This document shows positions 1-5,565 of a stretch of 7,298 bases of DNA, in pieces (positions within the stretch are counted from its first letter, which is position 1; every line of letters starts with the position of its first letter). The notes beneath the pieces are model-generated. The model had not been told where the DNA came from and ran no database searches. It saw only the letters and a program-made list of their open reading frames with translations. Location: assembly GCA_031274075.1 (NCBI GenBank), contig JAISQQ010000261.1, forward strand, positions 1 to 7,298, given 5' to 3'. The translations under genes were made by a program, and so were the position numbers. Source of the DNA: Accumulibacter sp. (GTDB taxonomy: Bacteria > Pseudomonadota > Gammaproteobacteria > Burkholderiales > Rhodocyclaceae).

Positions 1-2155
1 CTGCCGCACTCCCAGAAAAGATCGTGAACAGGTTCTCAAGCGCTTCCACACTTTTCGCTGCCTCCGACCGAACTTCGGCATCGCGGTCTTTATTGGCCAG
101 GCGGCGCAGGTTTGGCAAGGCATCGGTGTACTTGATGTCCCTCAAGGCCCAAATCAAATCAAGGCGCATCCGCGCTTCATCGGCTTGCTCCAGAAGCGCC
201 AGCAATTCGTTCCCGAACGGATGGACTATGGCGCCAAGCCGCCGGATGCGGTTGATCGACACGTGTAGCGGGTTATTATCGGGCGCGACGAGAGTCTTGA
301 CCGCCGCCAAGTCCTTCCGCAAAAACGGCAGCATTTCTTGAGCGAGCCGCTTGCCGGCCTCAATCGACTCGGGCGTCCCCATCACCATCAACGTAACGAC
401 GGAGAATGTCTTGGAATCAAGGTCATCGTGTTTCCAGAAATTATCGACCAACACCGGGATTGCCGCTGCGCCAATCGCCCGAAACACATATTCGAATCGC
501 CAGAATTCCAACCCGTAATCAGGAAAGCCAGGCGTAGCAACACATTTTTTTGTCCTTCCCACATACCACTCGATTACCCGCGGGGTACGCACAGGAATCA
601 GTAGCTTGTAAAGGTCTGAGAATTTGCAATACTCGGTTTTATCGAGTTCGGCGATTACCACGTCACCCACATATGCGGGTAATGTTTTTTGTTTTGATAA
701 CACATCAATAGCCAAGCGGCCATTGTCCCTAGCGTATTCCGTGATCGCCAAATCGAGCAATTCCTTGGTCGATTCGGGATGTCGCATCGCATACTGCTCG
801 CCGATACATACCCGTAACTGGTTATTGCGGGATCTGTCCTTGAAGATGTCGAAATATTTTGTTTCTGGAATCTCGGGATGTGCTCCAAGCACTTCATGAC
901 ATGATTCCATGTTCTCAGGCACTCTCTCAAGCGCTTCTAAACTTTTCGCGGCCTGCGACCGGACTTCGGCATCGAGGTCTTTATCGGCCAAGCGGCGCAG
1001 GGTTGGCAAGGCATCGGTGTACTTGATGTTCTCCAAGGTCCCGATCAAATGACGGCGCATTGGTACTTCATCGGCGTGTTCCAGGAGCGCCAGCAATTCT
1101 TTCCCGAGCGGCTTAACGGCGGTGCCAAGCTGCCAGATACGGCCAATTACCGCGCACAGCGCATCATTACCAAGTGCAACGGGAGACTTGACGGCCGCCA
1201 ATTCTTCCCGCAAAGACGGCAGCATTTCCTGAGCGAGTTGCCGGCCAACCTGAAGCGATTCGTCCGTCCCCATCTTCATTAGCGTAACGGCAGAGAATGT
1301 CCTGGAATCAAGATCATCATGTTTCCTGAAATTATCGACCAACGCCGGGATTGCCGCTGTGCCGATCGCCTGAAATTCATATTTGTATCGCCCAAATTCT
1401 GGTCTTATATTCAAAGAGTTGGGCTCGATGACATATTCGTTTGCCAATTTTACATACCGCTCAATCGCTCTGGGAGTACGCACAGGAATCAGTATGTTGT
1501 AAAGGTCGGAAAATTTTCGACTGGCATCTCTGTCTTTATCGAGTTCGGCGATCACCACGTCACCGATGTACGCGGGCAGGGTTTTCTGCCTTGACAATAC
1601 ATCGAAGGCCAGATCACCCAGGATGGCATTGGGGTGTTTCGTGATCGCCATATCGAGCAATTTATCAATCGATTCGCGATCGACAACCCCGATGGAAACC
1701 AAAGCATTTCCCAGAGAAGTGGAATAGTAATTTTTTAGATCGCTTTCCAGGACCGAAATCAGAAAAGGAACAGCCGGGCGCGCACTGGGACCCATGCGTC
1801 CTAGGCTATCGATGGCGATTTGTACGATATATGGATAATCGAAAAGTAGCTTGATGAATTCCTTGACCGATTCGGGGTGCCGCACGGCGTACCATTCGCC
1901 GGCGCATTGCCGAAAGCGGTAATCGTGGGTACTGTCCTTGACGACGTTCAGGTATTCCGCTTCGGGAATTTCGGGATGTTCCCCAAGCACTTCATAACAC
2001 AGTCTTGGCGGCGGGGGCACCGGAGGCGCGGCGCTCGTGGCGCCGCAAAACGCTATCGAAGCAAGCCAAGCCAAGCCGAGGCATGCCAAGCGCAAGGACT
2101 TTCGCAAGCCCAAGTCATCGTTTCGCGCCGTAGCATTGATTTTTCTTCCGACCAC
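1..2155 (-). CDS. Exported HEAT-like repeat protein with two tandem modules (3' end outside window)
   Basis: One minus-strand frame stays open from a stop at 2263-2261 to the left edge, giving at least 718 residues; the C-terminus is cut off. I chose the GTG at 2155-2153 because GAGG lies 6 nt upstream and no well-placed in-frame ATG exists. Residues 1-43 look like a Sec signal: basic stretch RKSLR near residue 18, hydrophobic core about 23-37, likely cleavage after Ala42 or Ala43, then a proline-rich linker (44-50). The mature part is alpha-helical repeat sequence typical of HEAT/PBS-lyase-like scaffolds, for example TDALPTLRRLADKDLDAEVR followed by a second helix. Module A (residues 53-410) and module B (419-707) are homologous. 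Each starts with a Cys pair 31 residues apart (C53/C84, C419/C450), compatible with disulfides outside the cytoplasm. No catalytic motif is visible; a protein-binding scaffold role is inference. It could also be called a hypothetical periplasmic protein. The frame is certain; the function is unknown. Confidence 0.85.
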   Translation of the reverse strand, partial: MVGRKINATARNDDLGLRKSLRLACLGLAWLASIAFCGATSAAPPVPPPPRLCYEVLGEHPEIPEAEYLNVVKDSTHDYRFRQCAGEWYAVRHPESVKEFIKLLFDYPYIVQIAIDSLGRMGPSARPAVPFLISVLESDLKNYYSTSLGNALVSIGVVDRESIDKLLDMAITKHPNAILGDLAFDVLSRQKTLPAYIGDVVIAELDKDRDASRKFSDLYNILIPVRTPRAIERYVKLANEYVIEPNSLNIRPEFGRYKYEFQAIGTAAIPALVDNFRKHDDLDSRTFSAVTLMKMGTDESLQVGRQLAQEMLPSLREELAAVKSPVALGNDALCAVIGRIWQLGTAVKPLGKELLALLEHADEVPMRRHLIGTLENIKYTDALPTLRRLADKDLDAEVRSQAAKSLEALERVPENMESCHEVLGAHPEIPETKYFDIFKDRSRNNQLRVCIGEQYAMRHPESTKELLDLAITEYARDNGRLAIDVLSKQKTLPAYVGDVVIAELDKTEYCKFSDLYKLLIPVRTPRVIEWYVGRTKKCVATPGFPDYGLEFWRFEYVFRAIGAAAIPVLVDNFWKHDDLDSKTFSVVTLMVMGTPESIEAGKRLAQEMLPFLRKDLAAVKTLVAPDNNPLHVSINRIRRLGAIVHPFGNELLALLEQADEARMRLDLIWALRDIKYTDALPNLRRLANKDRDAEVRSEAAKSVEALENLFTIFSGSAA
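35..901 (-). repeat. Module B of the intragenic tandem duplication (shortened copy)
   Basis: Encodes residues 419-707 (867 bp) and is joined to module A by an 8-residue linker. The 207-bp length difference is fully explained by one 66-codon gap plus gaps of 1 and 2 codons, so the frame is kept. After the shared end (…EALE) the sequence diverges from the A-to-B junction, so a third copy does not start immediately. Confidence 0.85.
926..1999 (-). repeat. Module A of the intragenic tandem duplication (full-length copy)
   Basis: Encodes residues 53-410 of the HEAT-like protein (1074 bp). It shares long near-identical stretches with module B at 35-901: by hand, 21 of 23 residues match over DVLSRQKTLPAYIGDVV and its continuation, and 29 of 36 in the last 36 residues. 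It contains 198 bp (about 1661-1858) that module B lacks. Confidence 0.85.
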
Positions 2156-2161
2156 TCGTTG

Positions 2162-2165
2162 CCTC
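2162..2165 (-). promoter_or_regulatory. Shine-Dalgarno site of the HEAT-like gene
   Basis: GAGG on the minus strand, 6 nt before the GTG at 2155. It decides the start: the only competing signal is a GGAAGA element 7 nt before an ATG at 2136-2134, but that ATG is out of frame and its frame stops after 27 codons (TAG at 2055-2053). Confidence 0.55.
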
Positions 2166-2229
2166 AAGGCTTTTCCCACGCTGAATTCCTTTCTTTCATT
2201 TGGACCACCAAGCCGGTGATAACAGAGAC

Positions 2230-2257
2230 AAAGGACAGAGGACAGAGGACAGAGGAG
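2230..2257 (+). repeat. Heptamer tandem array, 4 units
   Basis: Four 7-bp units in phase: AAAGGAC, AGAGGAC, AGAGGAC, AGAGGAG. The array lies upstream of the HEAT-like gene. It is the same unit as at 7241-7296, and it is inverted relative to the units at 2296-2316. Confidence 0.85.
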
Positions 2258-2303
2258 CATTCAACTACCGGGCGCTTCGCGCCGCAATTATTACTGTCCT
2301 CTG
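2236..2303. repeat. Inverted repeat with inner GC hairpin between yjbQ and the HEAT-like gene
   Basis: CAGAGGACAG (2236-2245 and again 2243-2252) is the exact complement of CTGTCCTCTG at 2294-2303. The enclosed loop holds a second hairpin, GGCGC (2271-2275) / GCGCC (2279-2283) with a TTC loop. A transcript leaving yjbQ could fold here; there is no U-tract, so it is not a standard intrinsic terminator. Confidence 0.6.
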
Positions 2304-2316
2304 ATTTCTGTCATCT
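2296..2316 (-). repeat. Heptamer tandem array, 3 units, overlapping the yjbQ stop
   Basis: On the minus strand three in-phase 7-bp units: AGATGAC, AGAAATC, AGAGGAC. The yjbQ stop TGA (2313-2311) lies inside the first unit, so the repeat supplies the end of that gene. Confidence 0.7.
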
Positions 2317-2703
2317 GATCTTCACCAGGAATTTCCTGTGGCGCGGCCCGTCGAACTCGCAAAAATAGATGCCCTGCCACGTGCCGAGGACGAGATTTCC
2401 GTTTTCGATGATGACCGTCACGCTCGATCCGACGGCGGACGCTTTCAGGTGCGCGGTCGAATTGCCCTCCGCATGACGGTACTCCGTGCGCTCCGGGAAG
2501 GCGCGTTCGAGTCCGAGGAGGAGGTCGCTCACCACGTCCGGATCGGCGTTTTCGTTTATGGTGACGCCCGCCGTGGTGTGCGGGCAGTAAACCACGGCGA
2601 GACCGTCGGCCACCTCGCTTTTACGCACCGCTTTTCGCACTTGCGCCGTGATGTCGACGAAGCCTTCGCGAGGCGAATTCAGGGAATATTCGAGGAATGT
2701 CAT
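2311..2703 (-). CDS. yjbQ: YjbQ/UPF0047 family protein (secondary thiamine-phosphate synthase family)
   Basis: 130 residues, close to the usual length for this small single-domain cytosolic family. The family signature is complete: YCPHTTAGVTINENADPDV (39-57), the conserved HAEGNSTAHLKA block (77-88) and the C-terminal GTWQGIYFCEFDGPR block (107-121). The conserved His and Glu residues in these blocks line the putative metal/phosphate site. Members have been linked to a weak thiamine-phosphate synthase activity; the true role is unsettled. The ATG at 2703 is preceded by AGAGG at 2718-2714, 10 nt away. The gene stands alone, with nth about 1 kb upstream and the HEAT-like gene downstream on the same strand. 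Both flanks carry the same 17-bp GC hairpin sequence (2268-2284 and 2885-2901), and the stop codon sits inside a heptamer repeat. Confidence 0.95.
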   Translation of the reverse strand: MTFLEYSLNSPREGFVDITAQVRKAVRKSEVADGLAVVYCPHTTAGVTINENADPDVVSDLLLGLERAFPERTEYRHAEGNSTAHLKASAVGSSVTVIIENGNLVLGTWQGIYFCEFDGPRHRKFLVKIR

Positions 2704-2773
2704 GATTCATTGGCCTCTTTTTTCGGTCGAATTGAACGAAATTACGCCCTGCCGATTTTATATGAATACTCGC

Positions 2774-2801
2774 TGGCGGGTGGCAGGTGGCGGGTGGCAG
2801 G
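2774..2801. repeat. 14-bp direct duplication
   Basis: TGGCGGGTGGCAGG occurs twice back to back (2774-2787, 2788-2801). It lies upstream of yjbQ, and no function is visible. Confidence 0.85.
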
Positions 2802-2884
2802 TACTGGGTATCGGGATATGTTTTTCAAACTGATTTGACAATGGAATTGTGTGCCCAGGGTAGGGATGGAAGGCAGTTCGGTTG

Positions 2885-2902
2885 CCGGGCGCTTCGCGCC
2901 GG
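2885..2902. repeat. GC-rich hairpin, second copy of a 17-bp motif
   Basis: The 17-bp sequence CCGGGCGCTTCGCGCCG is identical to 2268-2284. It folds as GGCGC/GCGCC with a TTC loop and an outer CC/GG pair across a bulged G. Confidence 0.75.
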
Positions 2903-3091
2903 AGTTTGCGCCAGGGAAGACCGGCTGGGTTTGGGGTTCCTGGGAGCGCGACGATTGGGTTCATTTCCTCATGCGTGGTGAAAGGCATTTTTCTGCCACA
3001 TAAAAACTTGAATATAAAAGATTCTTTGCGACTGTTTACGACATTTGCGTAGGCGATAGCCTCAGTGAGCGTGCAATCAACAAAGCTAAAA

Positions 3092-3414
3092 CCCCCGGCT
3101 ATGCCGGAGGACTCCCAAGGTTTGACCTTTGCGGCGGTAAAAAGATGTTTGAAACAGGGTATGGGTCAGCGGCAGCGCAGTTGGGCAGCGGGGTTGAGAA
3201 GTGATTCCGAGCGTTTCAGTGCCGCCAGCGGCTTATTTCTGCCCCGTCATTCCGGCGCAAGCCGGAATCCAGGAGTTTGACGGACGAACTGGGTCCCGGC
3301 TTGCGCCGGGACGACGCCTCTGTGCCTATATCAACGCTTGTGCCGCGAAGCGGCTCACGGTTTTGAAGGCGCCTTTGAGGCGCTGGCAAATCAAGCTCCC
3401 GGCTTTGCCGGGGG
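3092..3414. mobile_element. Possible decayed IS200/IS605-like or hairpin-ended miniature element
   Basis: Two similar hairpins bracket this stretch: CCCCCGGC TAT GCCGGAGG (3092-3110, one mismatch) and CCCGGC TTT GCCGGG (3398-3412, extended by two weaker pairs). Just inside the right one are two more small hairpins, GCCGC GAA GCGGC (3342-3354) and GCGCC TTTGA GGCGC (3369-3383). Subterminal hairpins in the same orientation, without terminal inverted repeats, fit the layout of IS200/IS605-family ends. No transposase is present and the borders are not defined, so this is a weak assignment; unrelated REP sequences are the alternative. Confidence 0.3.
3245..3316. repeat. REP-type double hairpin (BIME-like), intact copy
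   Basis: Two perfect 8-bp stems with 4-nt loops: ATTCCGGC GCAA GCCGGAAT (3249-3268) and GTCCCGGC TTGC GCCGGGAC (3293-3312). The halves are also inverted copies of each other (CGTCATTCC… against …GGGACGACG). This is the familiar GTCATTCCGGC-type intergenic palindrome of beta- and gammaproteobacteria. Decayed relatives occur at 4394-4500 and 4540-4645. Confidence 0.8.
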
Positions 3415-3505
3415 TACTTGACTTACTTAGAAGCGGTTTTAAAAAAATGGGTACGAGAAATGTTTAGATCCCAAAAACCTCAATTCAAGCCCAGGGGGAA
3501 GGTAG

Positions 3506-3526
3506 GGCGGTTTCTCCGAAACCGCC
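3506..3526. repeat. Perfect 9-bp-stem hairpin heading the 42-bp array
   Basis: GGCGGTTTC (3506-3514) pairs with GAAACCGCC (3518-3526) around the loop TCC. It has the same 21-nt geometry as the three hairpins that follow but a different stem, and the opposite orientation (GTAGGGCG precedes it, while CGCCCTAC follows the others). Confidence 0.8.
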
Positions 3527-3530
3527 GCTC

Positions 3531-3656
3531 CCCGGCGCGCTCGGAGATCGCGCCCTACCCTGGATGCCGCCCCCCGGCGCGCTCGGAGATCGCGCCTTAC
3601 CCTGGATGCCGCCGCCCGGCGCGCTCGGAGATCGCGCCCTACCCTGGATGATCCAT
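3531..3656. repeat. 42-bp tandem repeat, 3 copies, one hairpin each
   Basis: Units start at 3531, 3573 and 3615. Each holds GGCGCG and CGCGCC arms around CTCGGAGAT (3534-3554, 3576-3596, 3618-3638), followed by CCCTACCCTGGATG (one C-to-T change in unit 2). The arms pair over six bases, then one mismatch and two more pairs around GGA. The array lies 40-165 bp past the nth stop on the transcribed side, so it may slow or end transcription; no U-tract is seen. Confidence 0.85.
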
Positions 3657-3695
3657 CGGCTTCTCAAACGTCTTTCTGATTTCTAAAACAGCTTC

Positions 3696-4334
3696 TTACG
3701 CTCCACCGCTTTTGTCCGGGTACTCGCAGAAATCGGCGATCACGCAGTGTGCGCATTCCGCTTTGCGCGCCTTGCAGACGTAGCGGCCGTGCAGGATCAG
3801 CCAGTGGTGGGCGTCCTTGCGGTAGGCCGGGGGAACCGCTTCGAGCAGGCCGAGTTCGACGGCCAGCGGTGTTTTGCCGGGCGCGAGGCCGGTGCGGTTG
3901 GCGACGCGGAAGATGTGCGTGTCGACGGCGATGGTCGGTTCGCCGAAGGCGGTGTTGAGCACCACGTTGGCGGTCTTGCGCCCGACGCCGGGCAGCGCTT
4001 CGAGCGCTTCGCGCGTGCGCGGCACCTCGCCGCCGTGCCGTTCGAGCAGCAGATGGCAGGTGGCGATGACGTTTTTCGATTTGGCGCGGTACAGGCCGAT
4101 GTGCTTGATGTAGCCGGCCAGTCTTTCCTCGCCGAGGTCGAATAGGGCTTGCGGCGTCGGCGCGTCGGCGAACAGTTGGCGCGTGGCGGTGTTGACGCTC
4201 TTGTCGGTGGCCTGCGCCGAGAGGATGACGGCGACCAGCAACTGGAACGGCGTGGCGTATTCGAGTTCGGTGGTTGGAGCCGGATTGGCCGCCTTCAGGC
4301 GTTCGAACAGGGCGATGCGGTGGGCGGCGTTCAT
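3696..4334 (-). CDS. nth: Endonuclease III (DNA glycosylase/AP lyase)
   Basis: 212 residues, full length for the family. The enzyme removes oxidised pyrimidines from DNA and cleaves the abasic strand by beta-elimination in base excision repair. The helix-hairpin-helix LPGVGRKTANVVLN (114-127) carries the catalytic lysine K120; the catalytic aspartate is D138 in VDTHIFRV. The C-terminal [4Fe-4S] ligands are C187, C194, C197 and C203 (C-x6-C-x2-C-x5-C). All these positions coincide with the E. coli numbering as I know it. The ATG at 4334 has AAGGG 9 nt upstream (4348-4344), and the stop is TAA at 3698-3696. The gene follows rsxE, as in the E. coli rsxABCDGE-nth order, but here a duplicated repeat separates the two, so co-transcription is less certain. 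Confidence 0.97.
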   Translation of the reverse strand: MNAAHRIALFERLKAANPAPTTELEYATPFQLLVAVILSAQATDKSVNTATRQLFADAPTPQALFDLGEERLAGYIKHIGLYRAKSKNVIATCHLLLERHGGEVPRTREALEALPGVGRKTANVVLNTAFGEPTIAVDTHIFRVANRTGLAPGKTPLAVELGLLEAVPPAYRKDAHHWLILHGRYVCKARKAECAHCVIADFCEYPDKSGGA

Positions 4335-4343
4335 CGTTTTTCA

Positions 4344-4348
4344 CCCTT
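4344..4348 (-). promoter_or_regulatory. Shine-Dalgarno site of nth
   Basis: AAGGG (within GAAGGGTGA) on the minus strand, 9 nt before the nth ATG. It lies just outside the 147-bp repeat that starts at 4354, so the repeats did not disturb nth translation signals. Confidence 0.6.
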
Positions 4349-4353
4349 CACAG

Positions 4354-4500
4354 GTTCGTTTCGGGAGAGAGATTTCGCTTTCGATTTCCACTCCGTCATT
4401 TCTTTTATTGCCGGAATCCGGGAATTTGGGGAGCGCACTGGGTCCCGGCTTTCGCCGGGACGACGGCGCTTGGCCTATGGCAAGGTTCATGTGATGAAAA
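4354..4500. repeat. 147-bp tandem repeat, copy 1 (between nth and rsxE)
   Basis: Starts GTTCGTTTCGGGAGAG and ends …GTGATGAAAA; it aligns along its full length with 4501-4645. It contains a perfect hairpin GTCCCGGC TTTC GCCGGGAC (4442-4461) and a decayed left arm of the same REP-type palindrome that is intact at 3245-3316. Confidence 0.8.
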
Positions 4501-4645
4501 GTTCGTTGCGGGGGAAAGATTTTGTTCCAATTTTTACCCCGCCATTTCTTTGATCATCGGAATCCAGGGATTTGGGGAACGCACTGGGTCCCGGCTTTCG
4601 CCGGGACGACGGGGCTATGCTTATGGCAAGGCTCATGTGTGAAAA
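4501..4645. repeat. 147-bp tandem repeat, copy 2
   Basis: Starts GTTCGTTGCGGGGGAAAG and ends …GTGTGAAAAC. The hairpin GTCCCGGC TTTC GCCGGGAC is at 4588-4607 and is unchanged, while the flanking bases differ from copy 1 at many places. The two copies fill nearly all of the space between nth and rsxE; no gene is visible there. Confidence 0.8.
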
Positions 4646-4663
4646 CCTTGACCCGAAACCGTG

Positions 4664-5350
4664 TCAATGACTGCCGCTGTCCGCCGCCGGAGCGGACCGC
4701 GGCTTCTTCCTGCGCGCTGCGGCGCGCGCTTCGATCCAGTTTTTCCAGGCGATCAGGACGCCGAGCACGATGAACGCGCCGGGCGGCAGCATGACCAGCA
4801 GGAAACCGGGGTAGTCGGCGGGAAAGACCTGGATCGGATCGAATCCGGGAAGGACCATGTCGATGCCGGACAGCAGCGTGCCCTTGCCGACCAGTTCGCG
4901 CAGGCCGCCGAGCAGGGCGAGCGTCCACAGCATGCCGGCGCCCATGAAGACGCCGTCGAGCAGCGATTGCAGCGGCGGGTTCTTGTTGGCGAAGGCTTCC
5001 ACGCGGGCGAGCACGATGCAGTTGGTGGTGATCAGCGGGATGAAGATGCCGAGCACCAGGTAAAGCCGATGCAAGTTGGCGTTGAACACGAGGTCGACCA
5101 CGGTGACCAGCGTGGCGACGATCAGCACGAACACCGGGATGCGGATTTCGTGCGGGATCAGGTTGCGCAGGCTGGCGACGACCGCCCCGGAGAGCGCCAT
5201 GACGATGATCGTGGCCAGCGACAGCATGACGCCGTTGACCAGGTTGGTGGTGACCGCCAGCAGGGGGCAGAGACCGAGAATCTGCACCAGGCTGGTGTTC
5301 TGTCGCCAGACGCCGTTGACGGCGATCCGGCGGAGTTCGGCAAGGCTCAT
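4664..5350 (-). CDS. rsxE: Rnf/Rsx electron-transport complex subunit E
   Basis: 228 residues, an integral inner-membrane protein of the RnfE/NqrD family (synonym rnfE). Family blocks are present: LVQILGLCPLLAVTTN (21-36), PHEIRIPVFVLIVA (66-79), LVLGIFIPLITTNCIV (98-113) and a hydrophobic C-terminal helix containing MLPPGAFIVLGVL. C28 and C111 match the two cysteines that, with their counterparts in RnfA, hold the intramembrane [2Fe-2S] cluster in Rnf/NQR complexes. About six membrane segments are expected. The C-terminus is a basic, low-complexity tail (EARAAARRKKPR…). The complex couples ferredoxin/NAD electron transfer to ion movement and in E. coli helps reduce SoxR. It is unusually far (215 bp) from rsxG, the gap being one large palindrome. 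Its ATG (5350) has only a weak GGA-type ribosome site. Confidence 0.96.
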   Translation of the reverse strand: MSLAELRRIAVNGVWRQNTSLVQILGLCPLLAVTTNLVNGVMLSLATIIVMALSGAVVASLRNLIPHEIRIPVFVLIVATLVTVVDLVFNANLHRLYLVLGIFIPLITTNCIVLARVEAFANKNPPLQSLLDGVFMGAGMLWTLALLGGLRELVGKGTLLSGIDMVLPGFDPIQVFPADYPGFLLVMLPPGAFIVLGVLIAWKNWIEARAAARRKKPRSAPAADSGSH

Positions 5351-5357
5351 TGGTATT

Positions 5358-5560
5358 CGTCCAAAAGTAAAACCCTACTTTTGGCCGGGGATGCTTGCGA
5401 AGGAAGGCAAGCAAAGCTCGCCTTCCTTCGGGTGAATTCAACGAAAAACCCTTCCCGGCCTCACGGGGTTTTTCGTTGCCTTGCTTTCCGAAAAAGGCGA
5501 GCTTTGCTTGCCTTTTTCGGCTAACTCAATCGGCAAAAAGCAGGTTTCTACTTTTTGACG
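5358..5560. repeat. Large nested inverted repeat with five hairpins between rsxG and rsxE
   Basis: The left arm (5358-5451) and right arm (5465-5560) are inverted copies. The centre is AACGAAAAACCC (5440-5451) pairing with GGGTTTTTCGTT (5466-5477). Each arm carries two own hairpins. Left: CCAAAAGTA/TACTTTTGG (5361-5384) and CGAAGGAAGGC/GCCTTCCTTCG (5398-5430). Right: CCGAAAAAGGC/GCCTTTTTCGG (5488-5520) and CAAAAAG/CTTTTTG (5534-5557). The loops AAGCAAAGCTC (5409-5419) and GAGCTTTGCTT (5499-5509) are exact complements. No coding potential is visible. It is probably a MITE-like or REP-derived insertion in the operon; its effect on rsxE expression is unknown. Confidence 0.85.
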
Positions 5561-5565
5561 TTTCA

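Larger units (their letters stand above)
2704..3695. other. Gene-free, repeat-rich interval between yjbQ and nth
   Basis: No reading frame here has recognisable protein features. The contents are a 14-bp duplication (2774-2801), a GC hairpin (2885-2902), an AT-rich patch (about 3000-3055), hairpin-bearing sequences around 3092-3414 with a REP-type palindrome inside, and a hairpin array (3506-3656). The yjbQ promoter must lie in the left part. A TATAAA-like hexamer on the minus strand near 2755-2760 is a weak -10 candidate without a clear -35. Confidence 0.7.

Noticed and set aside
655..930. Minus-strand 91-codon frame within the HEAT-like gene
   Set aside because: It is in another phase from the long open frame and has no recognisable features.
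1049..1594. Plus-strand open frames across 1-2200
   Set aside because: They lie opposite the continuous HEAT-like frame, which shows clear protein repeats and a duplicated structure; the plus-strand frames show none.
2338..2838. Plus-strand 166-codon frame opposite yjbQ
   Set aside because: Antisense shadow of a complete, well-recognised YjbQ protein.
2758..2988. Minus-strand 76-codon frame upstream of yjbQ
   Set aside because: It runs through the 14-bp duplication and the GC hairpin, has a Pro-rich patchy composition and no convincing ribosome site.
3000..3060. AT-rich stretch as a promoter
   Set aside because: TATATT-like hexamers are present, but no properly spaced -35 was found on either strand.
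3418..3651. Repeat-peptide frame RPARSEIAPYPGC… on the plus strand
   Set aside because: The peptide repeat is only the translation of the 42-bp hairpin array (42 is divisible by 3); the array is better explained as structured intergenic DNA.
3531..3656. CRISPR array
   Set aside because: The units are contiguous 42-bp repeats with no unique spacers.
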